This document shows positions 33,000-40,876 of a stretch of 64,000 nt of DNA, in pieces. Each line of letters starts with the position of its first letter. Position 1 is the first letter of the stretch. The notes under the pieces are model-generated. The model was not told the origin of the DNA, did no database searches, and saw nothing but the letters and a program-made list of their open reading frames with translations. Both the position numbers and the translations under genes were made by a program. Source of the DNA: DSWT01 sp035415725 (lineage in GTDB: Bacteria; Chloroflexota; Anaerolineae; B4-G1; SLSP01); NCBI GenBank assembly GCA_035415725.1, contig DAOOGN010000006.1, forward strand, positions 1 through 64,000, given 5' to 3'.

Positions 33000-35498
33000 G
33001 TGAGTTCCCGAAAGAGTCGCTTTTATGTCCTGATCCCACTTCTCGCCTACTTTCTACTGGCGACCAGCATTGGCAGCGCGACTTCCATCACAGTTGATGA
33101 AGGATTGCACATCGCCAGCGGCTACACGATCCTCCGCACCGGGGATTACCGCTTGGTGGAAGAGCATCCGCCGCTCATCAAACTGTGGATAGCGCTGCCA
33201 TTGCTCCCCCTGCGGGATTTGCCTGATCCGACAACGCTATCGGCCTGGAGTGAGGCTGCGCAACCGACAACGGAAAGCCTACCGTTGATTCACATGGCGC
33301 AGCAGTTGTTGTACCCTTACCAACCGACCGATCGCTGGTTGGTCCCGGCGCGGGTGATGGGAATACTGCTGGGCATGTTGCTGCTGGCTGTCATCGTTCG
33401 CTGGGCCTGGGATTTATGGGGAGAGCGTGGCGCGCTGTTGGCGGTGGTATTCGCTGCGCTCGACCCCAACCTGTTAGCCCACGGCGCCATCGCCGGGACG
33501 GACCTCGGCGCCACAACCTTCATTCTGCTGGCGCTTTTTGTTGCCCACAGGTTTCTGCGCCGTCCAACGCTGCGTCGCGCGGCGCTAACCGGCGTCGTGC
33601 TTGGCCTGACATTGACGACTAAATTGACTGCCGCACTGCTCGTCCCGGCATTGGGCATTGCCGGTCTGGTGTGCCTGGGACAGGCAAAGGCGCCCCATCG
33701 CGGACCTATTCTTCGACTTGGTCTTCTGGTCATCGGATTGACGGGGCTAACATTCTGGGGTGTGTACGGCTTCCAGGTCGGCGATGTTCCCGGCGTCTCC
33801 ATTCCGCTGCCTGCCGCGGCGCACATGATCCCCATTCTACGTCTACGCGAACATACAGCCGGTGGTCACCAGGCGTTTTTGTGGGGTGAAAATAGCATGC
33901 GCGGCTGGTGGTGGTACTTCCCGGCTGCTTTTGCCCTCAAGACGCCCCTTCCGACCCTCCTTCTGGCGCTTGGGGCGATGCTGTCTTGGGCGGCGGAACA
34001 TCGAAATGTCACAACATTGAAACGTTGGAACGTGCAAACCATGTTCCTGTTTCCCTTGTTCTACATCGTTTCTAGCCTCTTAAGCCCACTCAACATCGGC
34101 TACCGGCACCTCCTGCCCCTCTTGCCCTTTCTCTATGTGGGACTGGCGTATTTAGGAGTATGGAGTACGGAATACGAAGCACAAAGCCATAAATTTTCAA
34201 TTCCCAATTTCAAAACTCTGCCGACTCCTCACTCCTCCCTCCTTACTCCTCACTCCTTACTTCTTACTGCCTACTCCTTCTTATTCGCCTGGCAACTCTT
34301 CGGGCTACTGCGCGTTTATCCACACCCCCTCACGTTTTTCAACGCGATGGCCGGTGGAGCACACAACGGCTGGCGCTATCTGGCCGATTCCAACACTGAT
34401 TGGGGACAAGGGTATAAAGCGCTGGCGCACTTTCAGGAAACAGAAGGTATTGAGCGTCTACGCCTCTCGGCCTTTGTTTTCTACGATCCGGCCATCTACG
34501 GTGTCCACTACACAGCGCTAACACCCCTGGGCGGCGACACGCCTGCCGTCTTCCCCTCACGCTTCGCGCCGCCGCCCGGCGATTATGCCATCAGTGTGAC
34601 GCCGCTCGCCGGCATTCCCCTGGTGGATCCTGAAATGTATGATTGGTTCCGCTGGCGTGCGCCCGATGCGCAAATCGCTAACGCGTTCCACTACTACCAC
34701 GTTACCGCCGATGAGGTCGCCGTCCATTGGGTCGCCCAGTGCCGTATACCGGTCGCGCCGCTGGATGACGCCGCGATCGCCGCCGGATTCGGCGTCACGG
34801 GAGTTCGGCGCGTGGACTTCGATTGCACCCAGAGCTGGATCATCCCCGGCAGTGCCACAGCCGGGCGCTACGTCCTTCACGGCGCATGGCTACAAGATAC
34901 GCTCAAATCGCGCTTGCATTATGCCGCTCCCCCTGCCACAGACCCGTTTATCGCCCGGCGTCTCGCGGCGCTGAACATTGTCTACCGCCAGCGTATGTAC
35001 CGCACCGAGCCGGCGTTCGCTATTTACGCGCCCGCCGCCGATCCTGCCATTCCGTCGTCCACCGCCTGGATTGCGCGCGCCGAAACAGCGCCTGCGGAGC
35101 TATCCACAAAACCGACCACCCCGGCTCCTATCGCTCTGGAAGGGGCACTCACTTTTGTGGGAGCGGCGGCTTACCCGCAAGAAGAGGGGCTCGATGTCGA
35201 AACATGGTGGCGTGTGACCGACACAGCGCCATCCCGCCCGTTCTCGATTATGGGACATTTACTCGACGAAACCGGGGAGGTTAAAGGGATCGCCGATGGA
35301 CTTGGCGTCTCCCCCCAGACCTGGCAGCCAGGCGATCTCATCATCCAGCGCCACGTCTTTCTACTGCCCGCCGAGGATAGGCACGTCGACCACGTGCTGC
35401 GCACAGGCGTATATGAGTTGGACGATGGAACACGCTGGACCGTGGCGTCGGACCCGGAAGCGGATGCACTTTTTATCGCGGTGACGGCGCCCCATTAA
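33000..35498 (+). CDS. GT-C membrane glycosyltransferase, plus-strand paralogue with repeat-coded insertions
   Basis: An 832-residue paralogue of the minus-strand array. Key motifs: SITVDEGLHIASGY (D33, E34), EEHPPLIKLWIAL, LDPNLLAHGAIAGTDLG, NIGYRHLLPLLPFLYVG, FFNAMAGGAHNGWRYL, DSNTDWGQ, and the C-terminal domain (SIMGHLLDETGEVKGIADG, QRHVFLLP). Residues about 335-347 (RNVTTLKRWNVQT) and 384-428 (TEYEAQSHKFSIPNF, then LTPHSLLLTAYSFLFAW) are coded by low-complexity repeats, at the same places as in array member 4. The GTG start is three bases after the preceding stop without an obvious ribosome site, so coupling to the secreted-protein gene is likely. Specificity is unknown. Confidence 0.85.
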   Translation: MSSRKSRFYVLIPLLAYFLLATSIGSATSITVDEGLHIASGYTILRTGDYRLVEEHPPLIKLWIALPLLPLRDLPDPTTLSAWSEAAQPTTESLPLIHMAQQLLYPYQPTDRWLVPARVMGILLGMLLLAVIVRWAWDLWGERGALLAVVFAALDPNLLAHGAIAGTDLGATTFILLALFVAHRFLRRPTLRRAALTGVVLGLTLTTKLTAALLVPALGIAGLVCLGQAKAPHRGPILRLGLLVIGLTGLTFWGVYGFQVGDVPGVSIPLPAAAHMIPILRLREHTAGGHQAFLWGENSMRGWWWYFPAAFALKTPLPTLLLALGAMLSWAAEHRNVTTLKRWNVQTMFLFPLFYIVSSLLSPLNIGYRHLLPLLPFLYVGLAYLGVWSTEYEAQSHKFSIPNFKTLPTPHSSLLTPHSLLLTAYSFLFAWQLFGLLRVYPHPLTFFNAMAGGAHNGWRYLADSNTDWGQGYKALAHFQETEGIERLRLSAFVFYDPAIYGVHYTALTPLGGDTPAVFPSRFAPPPGDYAISVTPLAGIPLVDPEMYDWFRWRAPDAQIANAFHYYHVTADEVAVHWVAQCRIPVAPLDDAAIAAGFGVTGVRRVDFDCTQSWIIPGSATAGRYVLHGAWLQDTLKSRLHYAAPPATDPFIARRLAALNIVYRQRMYRTEPAFAIYAPAADPAIPSSTAWIARAETAPAELSTKPTTPAPIALEGALTFVGAAAYPQEEGLDVETWWRVTDTAPSRPFSIMGHLLDETGEVKGIADGLGVSPQTWQPGDLIIQRHVFLLPAEDRHVDHVLRTGVYELDDGTRWTVASDPEADALFIAVTAPH
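34005..34040. repeat. AACATTGAAACGTTGGAACG-type repeat inside a gene
   Basis: Units alternate as AATGT, CACAACATTGAAACG and TTGGAACGTGCAAACC. Codes RNVTTLKRWNVQT. Related to the palindrome ending the PfkB gene (10032-10049), which codes VSTLKRN. Confidence 0.75.
34153..34284. repeat. Compound ACTCCTCACTCC repeat inside a gene
   Basis: Three blocks: TAGGAGTATGGAGTACGG, AATTTTCAATTCCCAATTTC and a long ACTCCTCACTCCTTAC array. Together they replace a loop and part of a transmembrane helix compared with array members 1-3. Confidence 0.85.
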
Positions 35499-35509
35499 AA
35501 GGGGGGCTA

Positions 35510-36028
35510 TCAAAACCGCAATTGTAATCCGGCCTGCTCCAACTGCAACAGTGCCGCTTTGCGTTCCACGCCCGCGGCGTAGCCGGTGAGCCATCCATTC
35601 CGCCCTATAACCCGGTGGCAGGGGACGATGATCGCCACCGGATTGGCGCCGTTCGCCTGACCCACCGCCCGGAACGCCCGCGGGTGTTCGATTTCTATCG
35701 CCACCTCACCGTAGGTCAACGTTTTACCGTAGGGGATGGTCAACAGTTCCGCCCACACGGCCCGCTGGAACGGTGTGCCGCGCAGATCGAGGGGAATGTT
35801 AAACACCTGCAAGCGCCGCTCGAAGTAATCCGCCAGTTGCGCGACGGCGGCTTCCAACATAGCACTGCTCTCTGACTCTGGCGGTGCGATGTCAAAGCGC
35901 GCCATGCGGCGCACTTCAGCCTCTGTTGGGTACGCGCCAAATCCCAAACCGCAGATACCCCCTTCCGTCGCGCAAACCCACACCGGTCCCAGAGGTGTCG
36001 ATGTGATCTCATAGCAGCTCTGCTCCAT
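35510..36028 (-). CDS. ogt: Methylated-DNA--protein-cysteine S-methyltransferase
   Basis: A 172-residue DNA repair protein that removes alkyl groups from O6-alkylguanine by irreversible transfer to its own cysteine. The active site is intact: IIVPCHRVIGRNGWLTGYAAG, with the acceptor Cys in PCHRV. RGTPFQRAVWAELLTIPYG and TYGEVA (DNA-binding helix region) precede it, and the N-terminal ribonuclease-H-like domain is of normal length, as in Ogt. GAGGTGAGG stands before the ATG. It converges on the glycosyltransferase gene ending 12 bases away and is followed upstream by the peptidase gene on the same strand. Confidence 0.94.
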   Translation of the reverse strand: MEQSCYEITSTPLGPVWVCATEGGICGLGFGAYPTEAEVRRMARFDIAPPESESSAMLEAAVAQLADYFERRLQVFNIPLDLRGTPFQRAVWAELLTIPYGKTLTYGEVAIEIEHPRAFRAVGQANGANPVAIIVPCHRVIGRNGWLTGYAAGVERKAALLQLEQAGLQLRF

Positions 36029-36051
36029 ACCTCACCTCATATTTTTTCAAG

Positions 36052-37761
36052 TCAATTCAATGACCACGCGCCGCCGGTGAATGTGGCCCGCAGAACACGC
36101 TGTGCGGGCCACGCCGCAGCATCGAGAACATCGACCTCATACTGCCCGGCTTCACGCACGACCAGACGATAAGGTTCATATCCCTCCGCCAGCGCTGCCG
36201 CGACGATCGCCCGTCCATCGGCGGCCAATCCGGCGTCGGGGAAACCGTCGACGAGCACTGCGTCAACGGCAGCTAGCAGATTTTCGGCGGACACGACATC
36301 AGCGCGGTTCAACGCCTCATGCGCCATCCTCAGCAGTAATTCCAGCGTCACGGGTTCGACCTCATGCGGATGGCGCACAAAATCCGCTGTGATGTTCCGA
36401 GAGGCGCCCTGCTGAGGATCGAACAAGATCCCCTCCAGAAAGTGTGCGCCGACATCATAAGCAGCCTGATAAGCCCGCAGCGTCTCCATCAAGTGCAATT
36501 CCGCCGCCAACGCCGCCACATCGGCGGACGTCACCGACGGCGTAGGCAACCACGCCTCCCACTTCGACTGGAAGACCGACAACGGGTCCTCGCCGAGCGC
36601 CTGCAAACCGGCATCGAGCGATGCCACATCGCCGCCGGCCGTTTCGTTCCCCGCGGCAGCCTGACAAAACGTTGCCAGGCCCGGCCAACCATAGTTCTCC
36701 ACGAGATACGACACGAAAGCCGCGGCCTCCATATACCCGACCTCGTGTTGATGCGTGTAGAAGTTATCGGCAAGGCGGATCAAAGGGATATAATACGCCG
36801 ACGTCTCAATCACCGCAGCCGTGTGGACAATCGGACGACGTTCGTAATGCCCCCCGGCCACATAAACTGCCAGCCCCTCACGGACCATGGACGGCGCCAC
36901 AGTACATCCTAGTGCCCCATCCAGCCGATGCGTCAACTCATGCCGCAGCACCAGCCCCAGGTTGACCGGCGCGTATTGTCGATCAACGTAAGAAATGGCA
37001 ACCCATTCCGAGGAAGCATACCCCCCTTGCCCGATGACCCGGTCCAAAAAATAGATGTCCAGCGGCATCCCTGCCGGGCCGAGCTGCGCCGTAACATCTG
37101 CATAAGCCTCTGCGGCTGCGGCCTCAATGAAAGATAAATCGCGTTCAGCCGCCGAACCGGTGAGATAGTGCAGACGAAAACCGGGCCATTCTGTCGCTGT
37201 CCAATGAGCCTCCGGCTCCGGTTCATGCATTTCCTCGACCGGCAAAGGTGTGACGGATACAATCAGGGTATTGTCCGTCCAATCAGGGTCGGGGTAATCG
37301 GGCGGCAGCAGCAACGTGAAGGTGAAGGGGATGGTTTCCGTCGTCGACGGGATTTGCCAGGCCCAGTAGAAGCGCGCCTGTAAGCGGTCATCAAATCCCC
37401 CATAGTCAACCGACGTGGTCAATATCTCACCGGCATCCACCGTCCAGGTGAGGGTCAACGGCCCGGCGACATCCTCCGGCAGACGGGGATTGATGTTGGC
37501 GCTGACCCAATCCCCCACATATAACGGCCACGGGAACAGGTGCACACTAGCCGCCTCCAATCCAGGTTCTGGCGGACCAACTGTGGATGTAGGAAAGGGG
37601 GGTTCCGTCGGAGGCTGAGGAGAAAGAGTCCATAATGCCGTTGGTGGCGCCAGAGCTGGAGAGGTAGAGGACGGCACCGTCGGCGGCAGGGGTGTGGCAG
37701 ATGTAACGAAGTTACACGCCAGACACAACAGCCCTATCAACACCCACCGGAAGCGCTTCAT
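36052..37761 (-). CDS. Exported peptidase-MA-like zinc metallopeptidase, probable lipoprotein
   Basis: A 569-residue protein with a signal peptide (KRFRWVLIGLLCLACNF); the Cys in LAC may be lipid-modified, although the lipobox is not ideal. A Pro/Thr/Ser-rich linker follows to about residue 65, then a beta-rich domain (residues 70-175). The catalytic gluzincin core contains VLRHELTHRLDG (HExxH) and, about 20 residues on, VREGLAVYVAGG with the third zinc ligand Glu, the peptidase-MA (DUF1570-type) arrangement. The substrate is unknown. On the minus strand TACAAT lies only six bases before the ATG, so translation is probably leaderless. It lies between ogt and the TrmH-type gene. Confidence 0.82.
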   Translation of the reverse strand: MKRFRWVLIGLLCLACNFVTSATPLPPTVPSSTSPALAPPTALWTLSPQPPTEPPFPTSTVGPPEPGLEAASVHLFPWPLYVGDWVSANINPRLPEDVAGPLTLTWTVDAGEILTTSVDYGGFDDRLQARFYWAWQIPSTTETIPFTFTLLLPPDYPDPDWTDNTLIVSVTPLPVEEMHEPEPEAHWTATEWPGFRLHYLTGSAAERDLSFIEAAAAEAYADVTAQLGPAGMPLDIYFLDRVIGQGGYASSEWVAISYVDRQYAPVNLGLVLRHELTHRLDGALGCTVAPSMVREGLAVYVAGGHYERRPIVHTAAVIETSAYYIPLIRLADNFYTHQHEVGYMEAAAFVSYLVENYGWPGLATFCQAAAGNETAGGDVASLDAGLQALGEDPLSVFQSKWEAWLPTPSVTSADVAALAAELHLMETLRAYQAAYDVGAHFLEGILFDPQQGASRNITADFVRHPHEVEPVTLELLLRMAHEALNRADVVSAENLLAAVDAVLVDGFPDAGLAADGRAIVAAALAEGYEPYRLVVREAGQYEVDVLDAAAWPAQRVLRATFTGGAWSLN

Positions 37762-37767
37762 GCCTCG

Positions 37768-37795
37768 ATTGTAGCAGGATTAAGGCGTGAAGCAA
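37768..37795 (-). promoter_or_regulatory. Promoter giving a leaderless message
   Basis: On the minus strand TTGCTT is followed after 16 bases by TACAAT (37768-37773); only CGAGGC separates the -10 box from the ATG at 37761, and no ribosome site is present. Confidence 0.55.
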
Positions 37796-38601
37796 CCATC
37801 CCCACTGGGTCGGCCTATCCCGCGCTGCCGTGCCGCTTCAAAGAGCACAATGGCGGATGCCAGCGCCGCGTTGAGCGAATCCACCCCCCGCGCCATGGGG
37901 ATGACCACATGCCGACCGGCAGCCAGTGCGCGCCCGGCGGGACTGGCGCCCTCCGCCTCCCCGCCAACAATGAGCACGACGCGCCCCCGCCAGTCCACAG
38001 CGTCGTAGGGCATTCCCGGCCCGGCCTCCGCCAGCCACACGTCGGCCCCGGCGACGGCGGCGCCTATCTCGTCCCACGTCGTCCGGCGCAGCGACAGATG
38101 GAAGTGCGCTCCCATAGCCGCGCGGACAACCTTTGGACTGGTGTAATCCACCGTGCCCGGCGGTACAAGAACCTGCGCAACACCCGCCGCCCATGCCGTG
38201 CGCAACATGGCACCCAGGTTGCCGGGATCACGGATGCTATCGGGGATCAAAATAAACGGGGCATCTTCACCGCAGTGAAGAGCGGGGATGGGCATCACCA
38301 AGAGGATGCCCTGGGGTGTTTCAGTATCAGAAAGCGCCTGCATCACGTCCGACGACACTTCCCAGGAAGATACAGCCTGCGCCGTACAAGCATCAACCAG
38401 GGATTTGCCCGCAACGTTTCCAGCAAAAGCTTCAGTATAAAAGGCTTCATGGACAGGCAGGCCCGCGCCGAGCGCCTCCTGCGCCAGACGCAAGCCTTCG
38501 ACCACCATCAGGCCCTCTTGATAACGGCGGCGAGTGCTGCGCTCTAGCGCCTGCACCCGCCGCACCCGTTCGTTGTTCAGGCTAACGATCCTGCCCACCA
38601 C
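37780..38601 (-). CDS. TrmH/SpoU-family RNA 2'-O-methyltransferase
   Basis: A 273-residue SPOUT enzyme. Residues 1-100 form the substrate-binding domain (RRYQEGLMVVEGLRLAQEAL, as in RlmB/TsnR relatives). The SAM-binding trefoil knot is complete: motif 1 LIPDSIRDPGNLGAMLRTAW, motif 2 VVLIVGGEAEGAS, motif 3 IPMARGVDSLNAALASAIVL. It should methylate a ribose 2'-OH in rRNA or tRNA; the exact site cannot be told. The start is GTG (GTG-GTG-GGC). The gene ends 18 bases before the peptidase start and its 3' end overlaps that gene's promoter. Confidence 0.92.
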   Translation of the reverse strand: MVGRIVSLNNERVRRVQALERSTRRRYQEGLMVVEGLRLAQEALGAGLPVHEAFYTEAFAGNVAGKSLVDACTAQAVSSWEVSSDVMQALSDTETPQGILLVMPIPALHCGEDAPFILIPDSIRDPGNLGAMLRTAWAAGVAQVLVPPGTVDYTSPKVVRAAMGAHFHLSLRRTTWDEIGAAVAGADVWLAEAGPGMPYDAVDWRGRVVLIVGGEAEGASPAGRALAAGRHVVIPMARGVDSLNAALASAIVLFEAARQRGIGRPSGDGCFTP

Positions 38602-39058
38602 TTACTTTTAGACAGCTCCGGGAATCAAATGCTTCGAGATCAGGAATATACATCTTGATTGTCCAACTTTAATATAGTAGTGGCGCGGTTTGTGCTACAG
38701 AAAGAGAGTTTACCGCAGAGTGCGCAGAGATCGCTGAGATTTTCTGTGCTTTTGTACTGGTCAACAAGATGTTGAACACGCGGCTAAATTCGTTTGGGTA
38801 TGTTTCAAATGAGTTGGGTGGAGAAATAGCGTAACTACTACTGTTTAATAGATCAATTCCTTGAAGCAGCTTTAGATCTACGCCGGCGAAGGTATTGACA
38901 CATAAGACACACCGCCCGCGTTATCTAAATTCTGGTTAATAGCGGGCGAGCGTTCATGCATCATGCACTGGAGTGAGAACGTCCTACGTCGACTCAACTT
39001 CTCCTGATCACTGCCTGATTACCGCTACTCAACTTATTTGCAATACACCTAAATCATT
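38602..39058. other. Gene-poor intergenic region
   Basis: No convincing gene on either strand. It includes ACCGCAGAGTGCGCAGAGAT, a common dispersed low-complexity motif, and a hairpin CGCCCGC (38913-38919)/GCGGGCG (38942-38948) enclosing an AT-rich loop. A TTGACA at 38895-38900 lacks a well-placed -10 box. The MITE-like element at 39059-39182 closes the region. Confidence 0.6.
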
Positions 39059-39182
39059 CAGGACTTACGCAAGCCTGGCTCGAATCAAGCGGCGGAGGAT
39101 TTGTAGTGACGCCTTCAGGCGTCTCTTAGGAGCTAAGAACGGCTGAAGCCGTCACTACAAACGGAAATTGGCGTAAGTCCTC
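39059..39182. mobile_element. MITE-like element, copy 1
   Basis: Ends are AGGACTTACGC and its complement GCGTAAGTCCT. TCATT flanks both sides (39054-39058 and 39183-39187), a probable 5-base target duplication. The interior holds TTTGTAGTGACG and its complement enclosing three small hairpins (GACGCC/GGCGTC, CTTAG/CTAAG, ACGGCT/AGCCGT). No ORF. The second copy, inverted and 13 bases shorter, is at 45660-45770. Confidence 0.85.
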
Positions 39183-39185
39183 TCA

Positions 39186-39878
39186 TTAAGGAATACGAAT
39201 GACCTGACCAACATAGATCAACGAAGGATTGGCGATCCCGTTATACTTGGCGAGGTAATACTGACTATAGTTGTACTTCAAGGCGATGCGGAACAGGTTC
39301 TCGCCGGGCTGCACAATGTGGATTGTCTCTCCACCGCTCGGCGGCACGACCGTTGGCGACGGCGGTTCACCGGGCGTCCCCCCGGGGATGGTCAAAACCT
39401 GCCCGACGTAGATCAATGCCGCGTTGGTAATCCCATTGGCCTTGGCAATCTCCTCTACCGTCGTACCATAGCGCAGCGCGATGCGGAACAGATTCTCTCC
39501 TACCTGCACGACATGCTTGCCCGGCGTGCTGAGGGTGACCGGTTCCGCCGTCGCCGCCACCGTCGCTTCGACGACTACAGTGGGCGTTATAACTTCGGTC
39601 GTCACCGGGGGCACGGCCTCGGTGACCACCGGCACGATCTCAGTCGGCGTCGGCGGCACTTCAGCCAGGGGAGACGTCGTGGCTTCTGCCGTTATCAGCA
39701 CTTCGGTCGCCCCTACCGTGGGATTCGATTGAGCCTCTTTCATCATAGCGGCAGATTCGTCCTCAGCCTGGATGCCTTCACCTTCCAGGGGAGGTGTGGC
39801 GGACTTCTTGCAGCCGGCCACCATCAACGAGAACACCACAAAAACTGCCAAAATCACAAGCATCGATTTGCGACTCAT
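39186..39878 (-). CDS. Lipoprotein with two C-terminal LysM domains
   Basis: About 230 residues. The N-terminus is a lipoprotein signal (SRKSMLVILAVFVVFSLMVAG then Cys, lipobox VAGC). Residues about 25-125 are a low-complexity Thr/Val/Pro/Glu linker. Two LysM modules follow: HVVQVGENLFRIALRYGTTV to VGQVLTIPG, and HIVQPGENLFRIALKYNYSQ to VGQVIRIP at the extreme C-terminus. LysM binds N-acetylglucosamine-containing glycans, so the protein probably tethers to cell-wall or surface polysaccharide. ATG at 39878 follows AAAGGAGAG; the frame is open further upstream but without a site. TATAAT on the minus strand (39910-39915) is the likely -10 box. Its stop lies just inside the MITE edge. Confidence 0.87.
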   Translation of the reverse strand: MSRKSMLVILAVFVVFSLMVAGCKKSATPPLEGEGIQAEDESAAMMKEAQSNPTVGATEVLITAEATTSPLAEVPPTPTEIVPVVTEAVPPVTTEVITPTVVVEATVAATAEPVTLSTPGKHVVQVGENLFRIALRYGTTVEEIAKANGITNAALIYVGQVLTIPGGTPGEPPSPTVVPPSGGETIHIVQPGENLFRIALKYNYSQYYLAKYNGIANPSLIYVGQVIRIP

Positions 39879-40079
39879 CTGAACTCTCCTTTCTTCTGTA
39901 TTCATAGTTATTATACACACAAATACAATTTGCAACAAGGTTTTGCCATCTTTAGGAATAATTATACTATAAAAATCACGTCATTGTTCAGCCATCGACT
40001 AAGAAACGGCATAGATTTCCGCGCCATGGCTGAAGATTAAGCATCAAATGGGGTCTTATGGTCAACTTTTACCTCCTAT

Positions 40080-40113
40080 CCCTTTCCCCCCGCGCCAACG
40101 TGGGGGGAAGGGG
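40080..40113. repeat. C/G-rich inverted repeat
   Basis: CCCTTTCCCCCC and GGGGGGAAGGGG form a 12-bp stem with one mismatch, followed by ATTTTT and GGGTTTTT. Similar sequence occurs at 48291-48321. It lies between divergent genes, so a terminator role is unlikely; the rest of 39916-40188 shows no gene. Confidence 0.65.
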
Positions 40114-40188
40114 ATTTTTGGGGGTGGGTTTTTGCAGATAGTTAGTGCCAGGCTGAACAGTATACTCTATCCCCCCATCTCATTTTCC

Positions 40189-40216
40189 TTGACGATAATC
40201 GTACCGCGGTTATAAT
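40189..40216 (+). promoter_or_regulatory. efp promoter
   Basis: TTGACG (40189-40194), a 16-base spacer and TATAAT (40211-40216), 32 bases before the efp ATG; GAGGAGG supplies the ribosome site. Confidence 0.8.
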
Positions 40217-40248
40217 GCGGGGTTGATAGTCTGTATAGAGGAGGCCGT

Positions 40249-40806
40249 ATGATCGATGCAAATGAGCTTCGCAAGGGAACAACTTTTATTTTAGATGGGG
40301 AACTGTATTTAGTTCTGGAGTACCAACATTACAAACCGGGTCGGGGCAACGCCATTATTCGCACCAAACTCCGTAACTTACGTACCGGCACTACCATCCC
40401 CCGTAACTTCCTTTCGGGAGACCGCTTTGAAGAAGCACCCGTCGAGCGCCGCACCGCGCAATATCTGTATGAAGATGGCGAATCCTTCTACTTTATGGAC
40501 ACTCAGACCTACGATCAGCTTCGTGTGCCGGCCGAGATCATAGACGATCGAGCCGGATTTTTGAAAGAGGGCATGGAAGTCAGCCTCACCATTCTGGAGA
40601 ATGAGGTGCTGGATGCCGATCTTCCAGCTTCTGTGGAACTTAACGTTGTCGAATCCGAAATCGCCGTGGCCGGCGATACAGCGACGGGTGCCAGTAAAAC
40701 CGTCGTCTGTGAAACCGGATTGAAAGTCCAGGTGCCTCTGTTCGTTGATGTCGGTGATACAATCCGCGTCGACACCCGGAGTGGGCAGTATCTCACCCGC
40801 GTTTAG
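40249..40806 (+). CDS. efp: Translation elongation factor P
   Basis: A 185-residue EF-P that relieves ribosome stalling at polyproline stretches. All three beta-barrel domains are present: the KOW-like domain 1 (MIDANELRKGTTFILDGELY), OB domain 2 and C-terminal domain 3 ending DVGDTIRVDTRSGQYLTRV. The tip of the domain-1 loop reads HYKPGRGNA, so Arg32 stands where enteric EF-P has the beta-lysylated Lys34; arginine at this position is either rhamnosylated (EarP type) or unmodified. No earP, epmA or epmB is nearby. Secreted proteins rich in Thr-Pro repeats encoded just downstream would be clients. Confidence 0.95.
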   Translation: MIDANELRKGTTFILDGELYLVLEYQHYKPGRGNAIIRTKLRNLRTGTTIPRNFLSGDRFEEAPVERRTAQYLYEDGESFYFMDTQTYDQLRVPAEIIDDRAGFLKEGMEVSLTILENEVLDADLPASVELNVVESEIAVAGDTATGASKTVVCETGLKVQVPLFVDVGDTIRVDTRSGQYLTRV

Positions 40807-40876
40807 TCCAGCGCGAACGTAGGATCAGCGTGCGGTACGCTCCTGGGCGTGCCGCACACGTTTTTATAGGATACTC

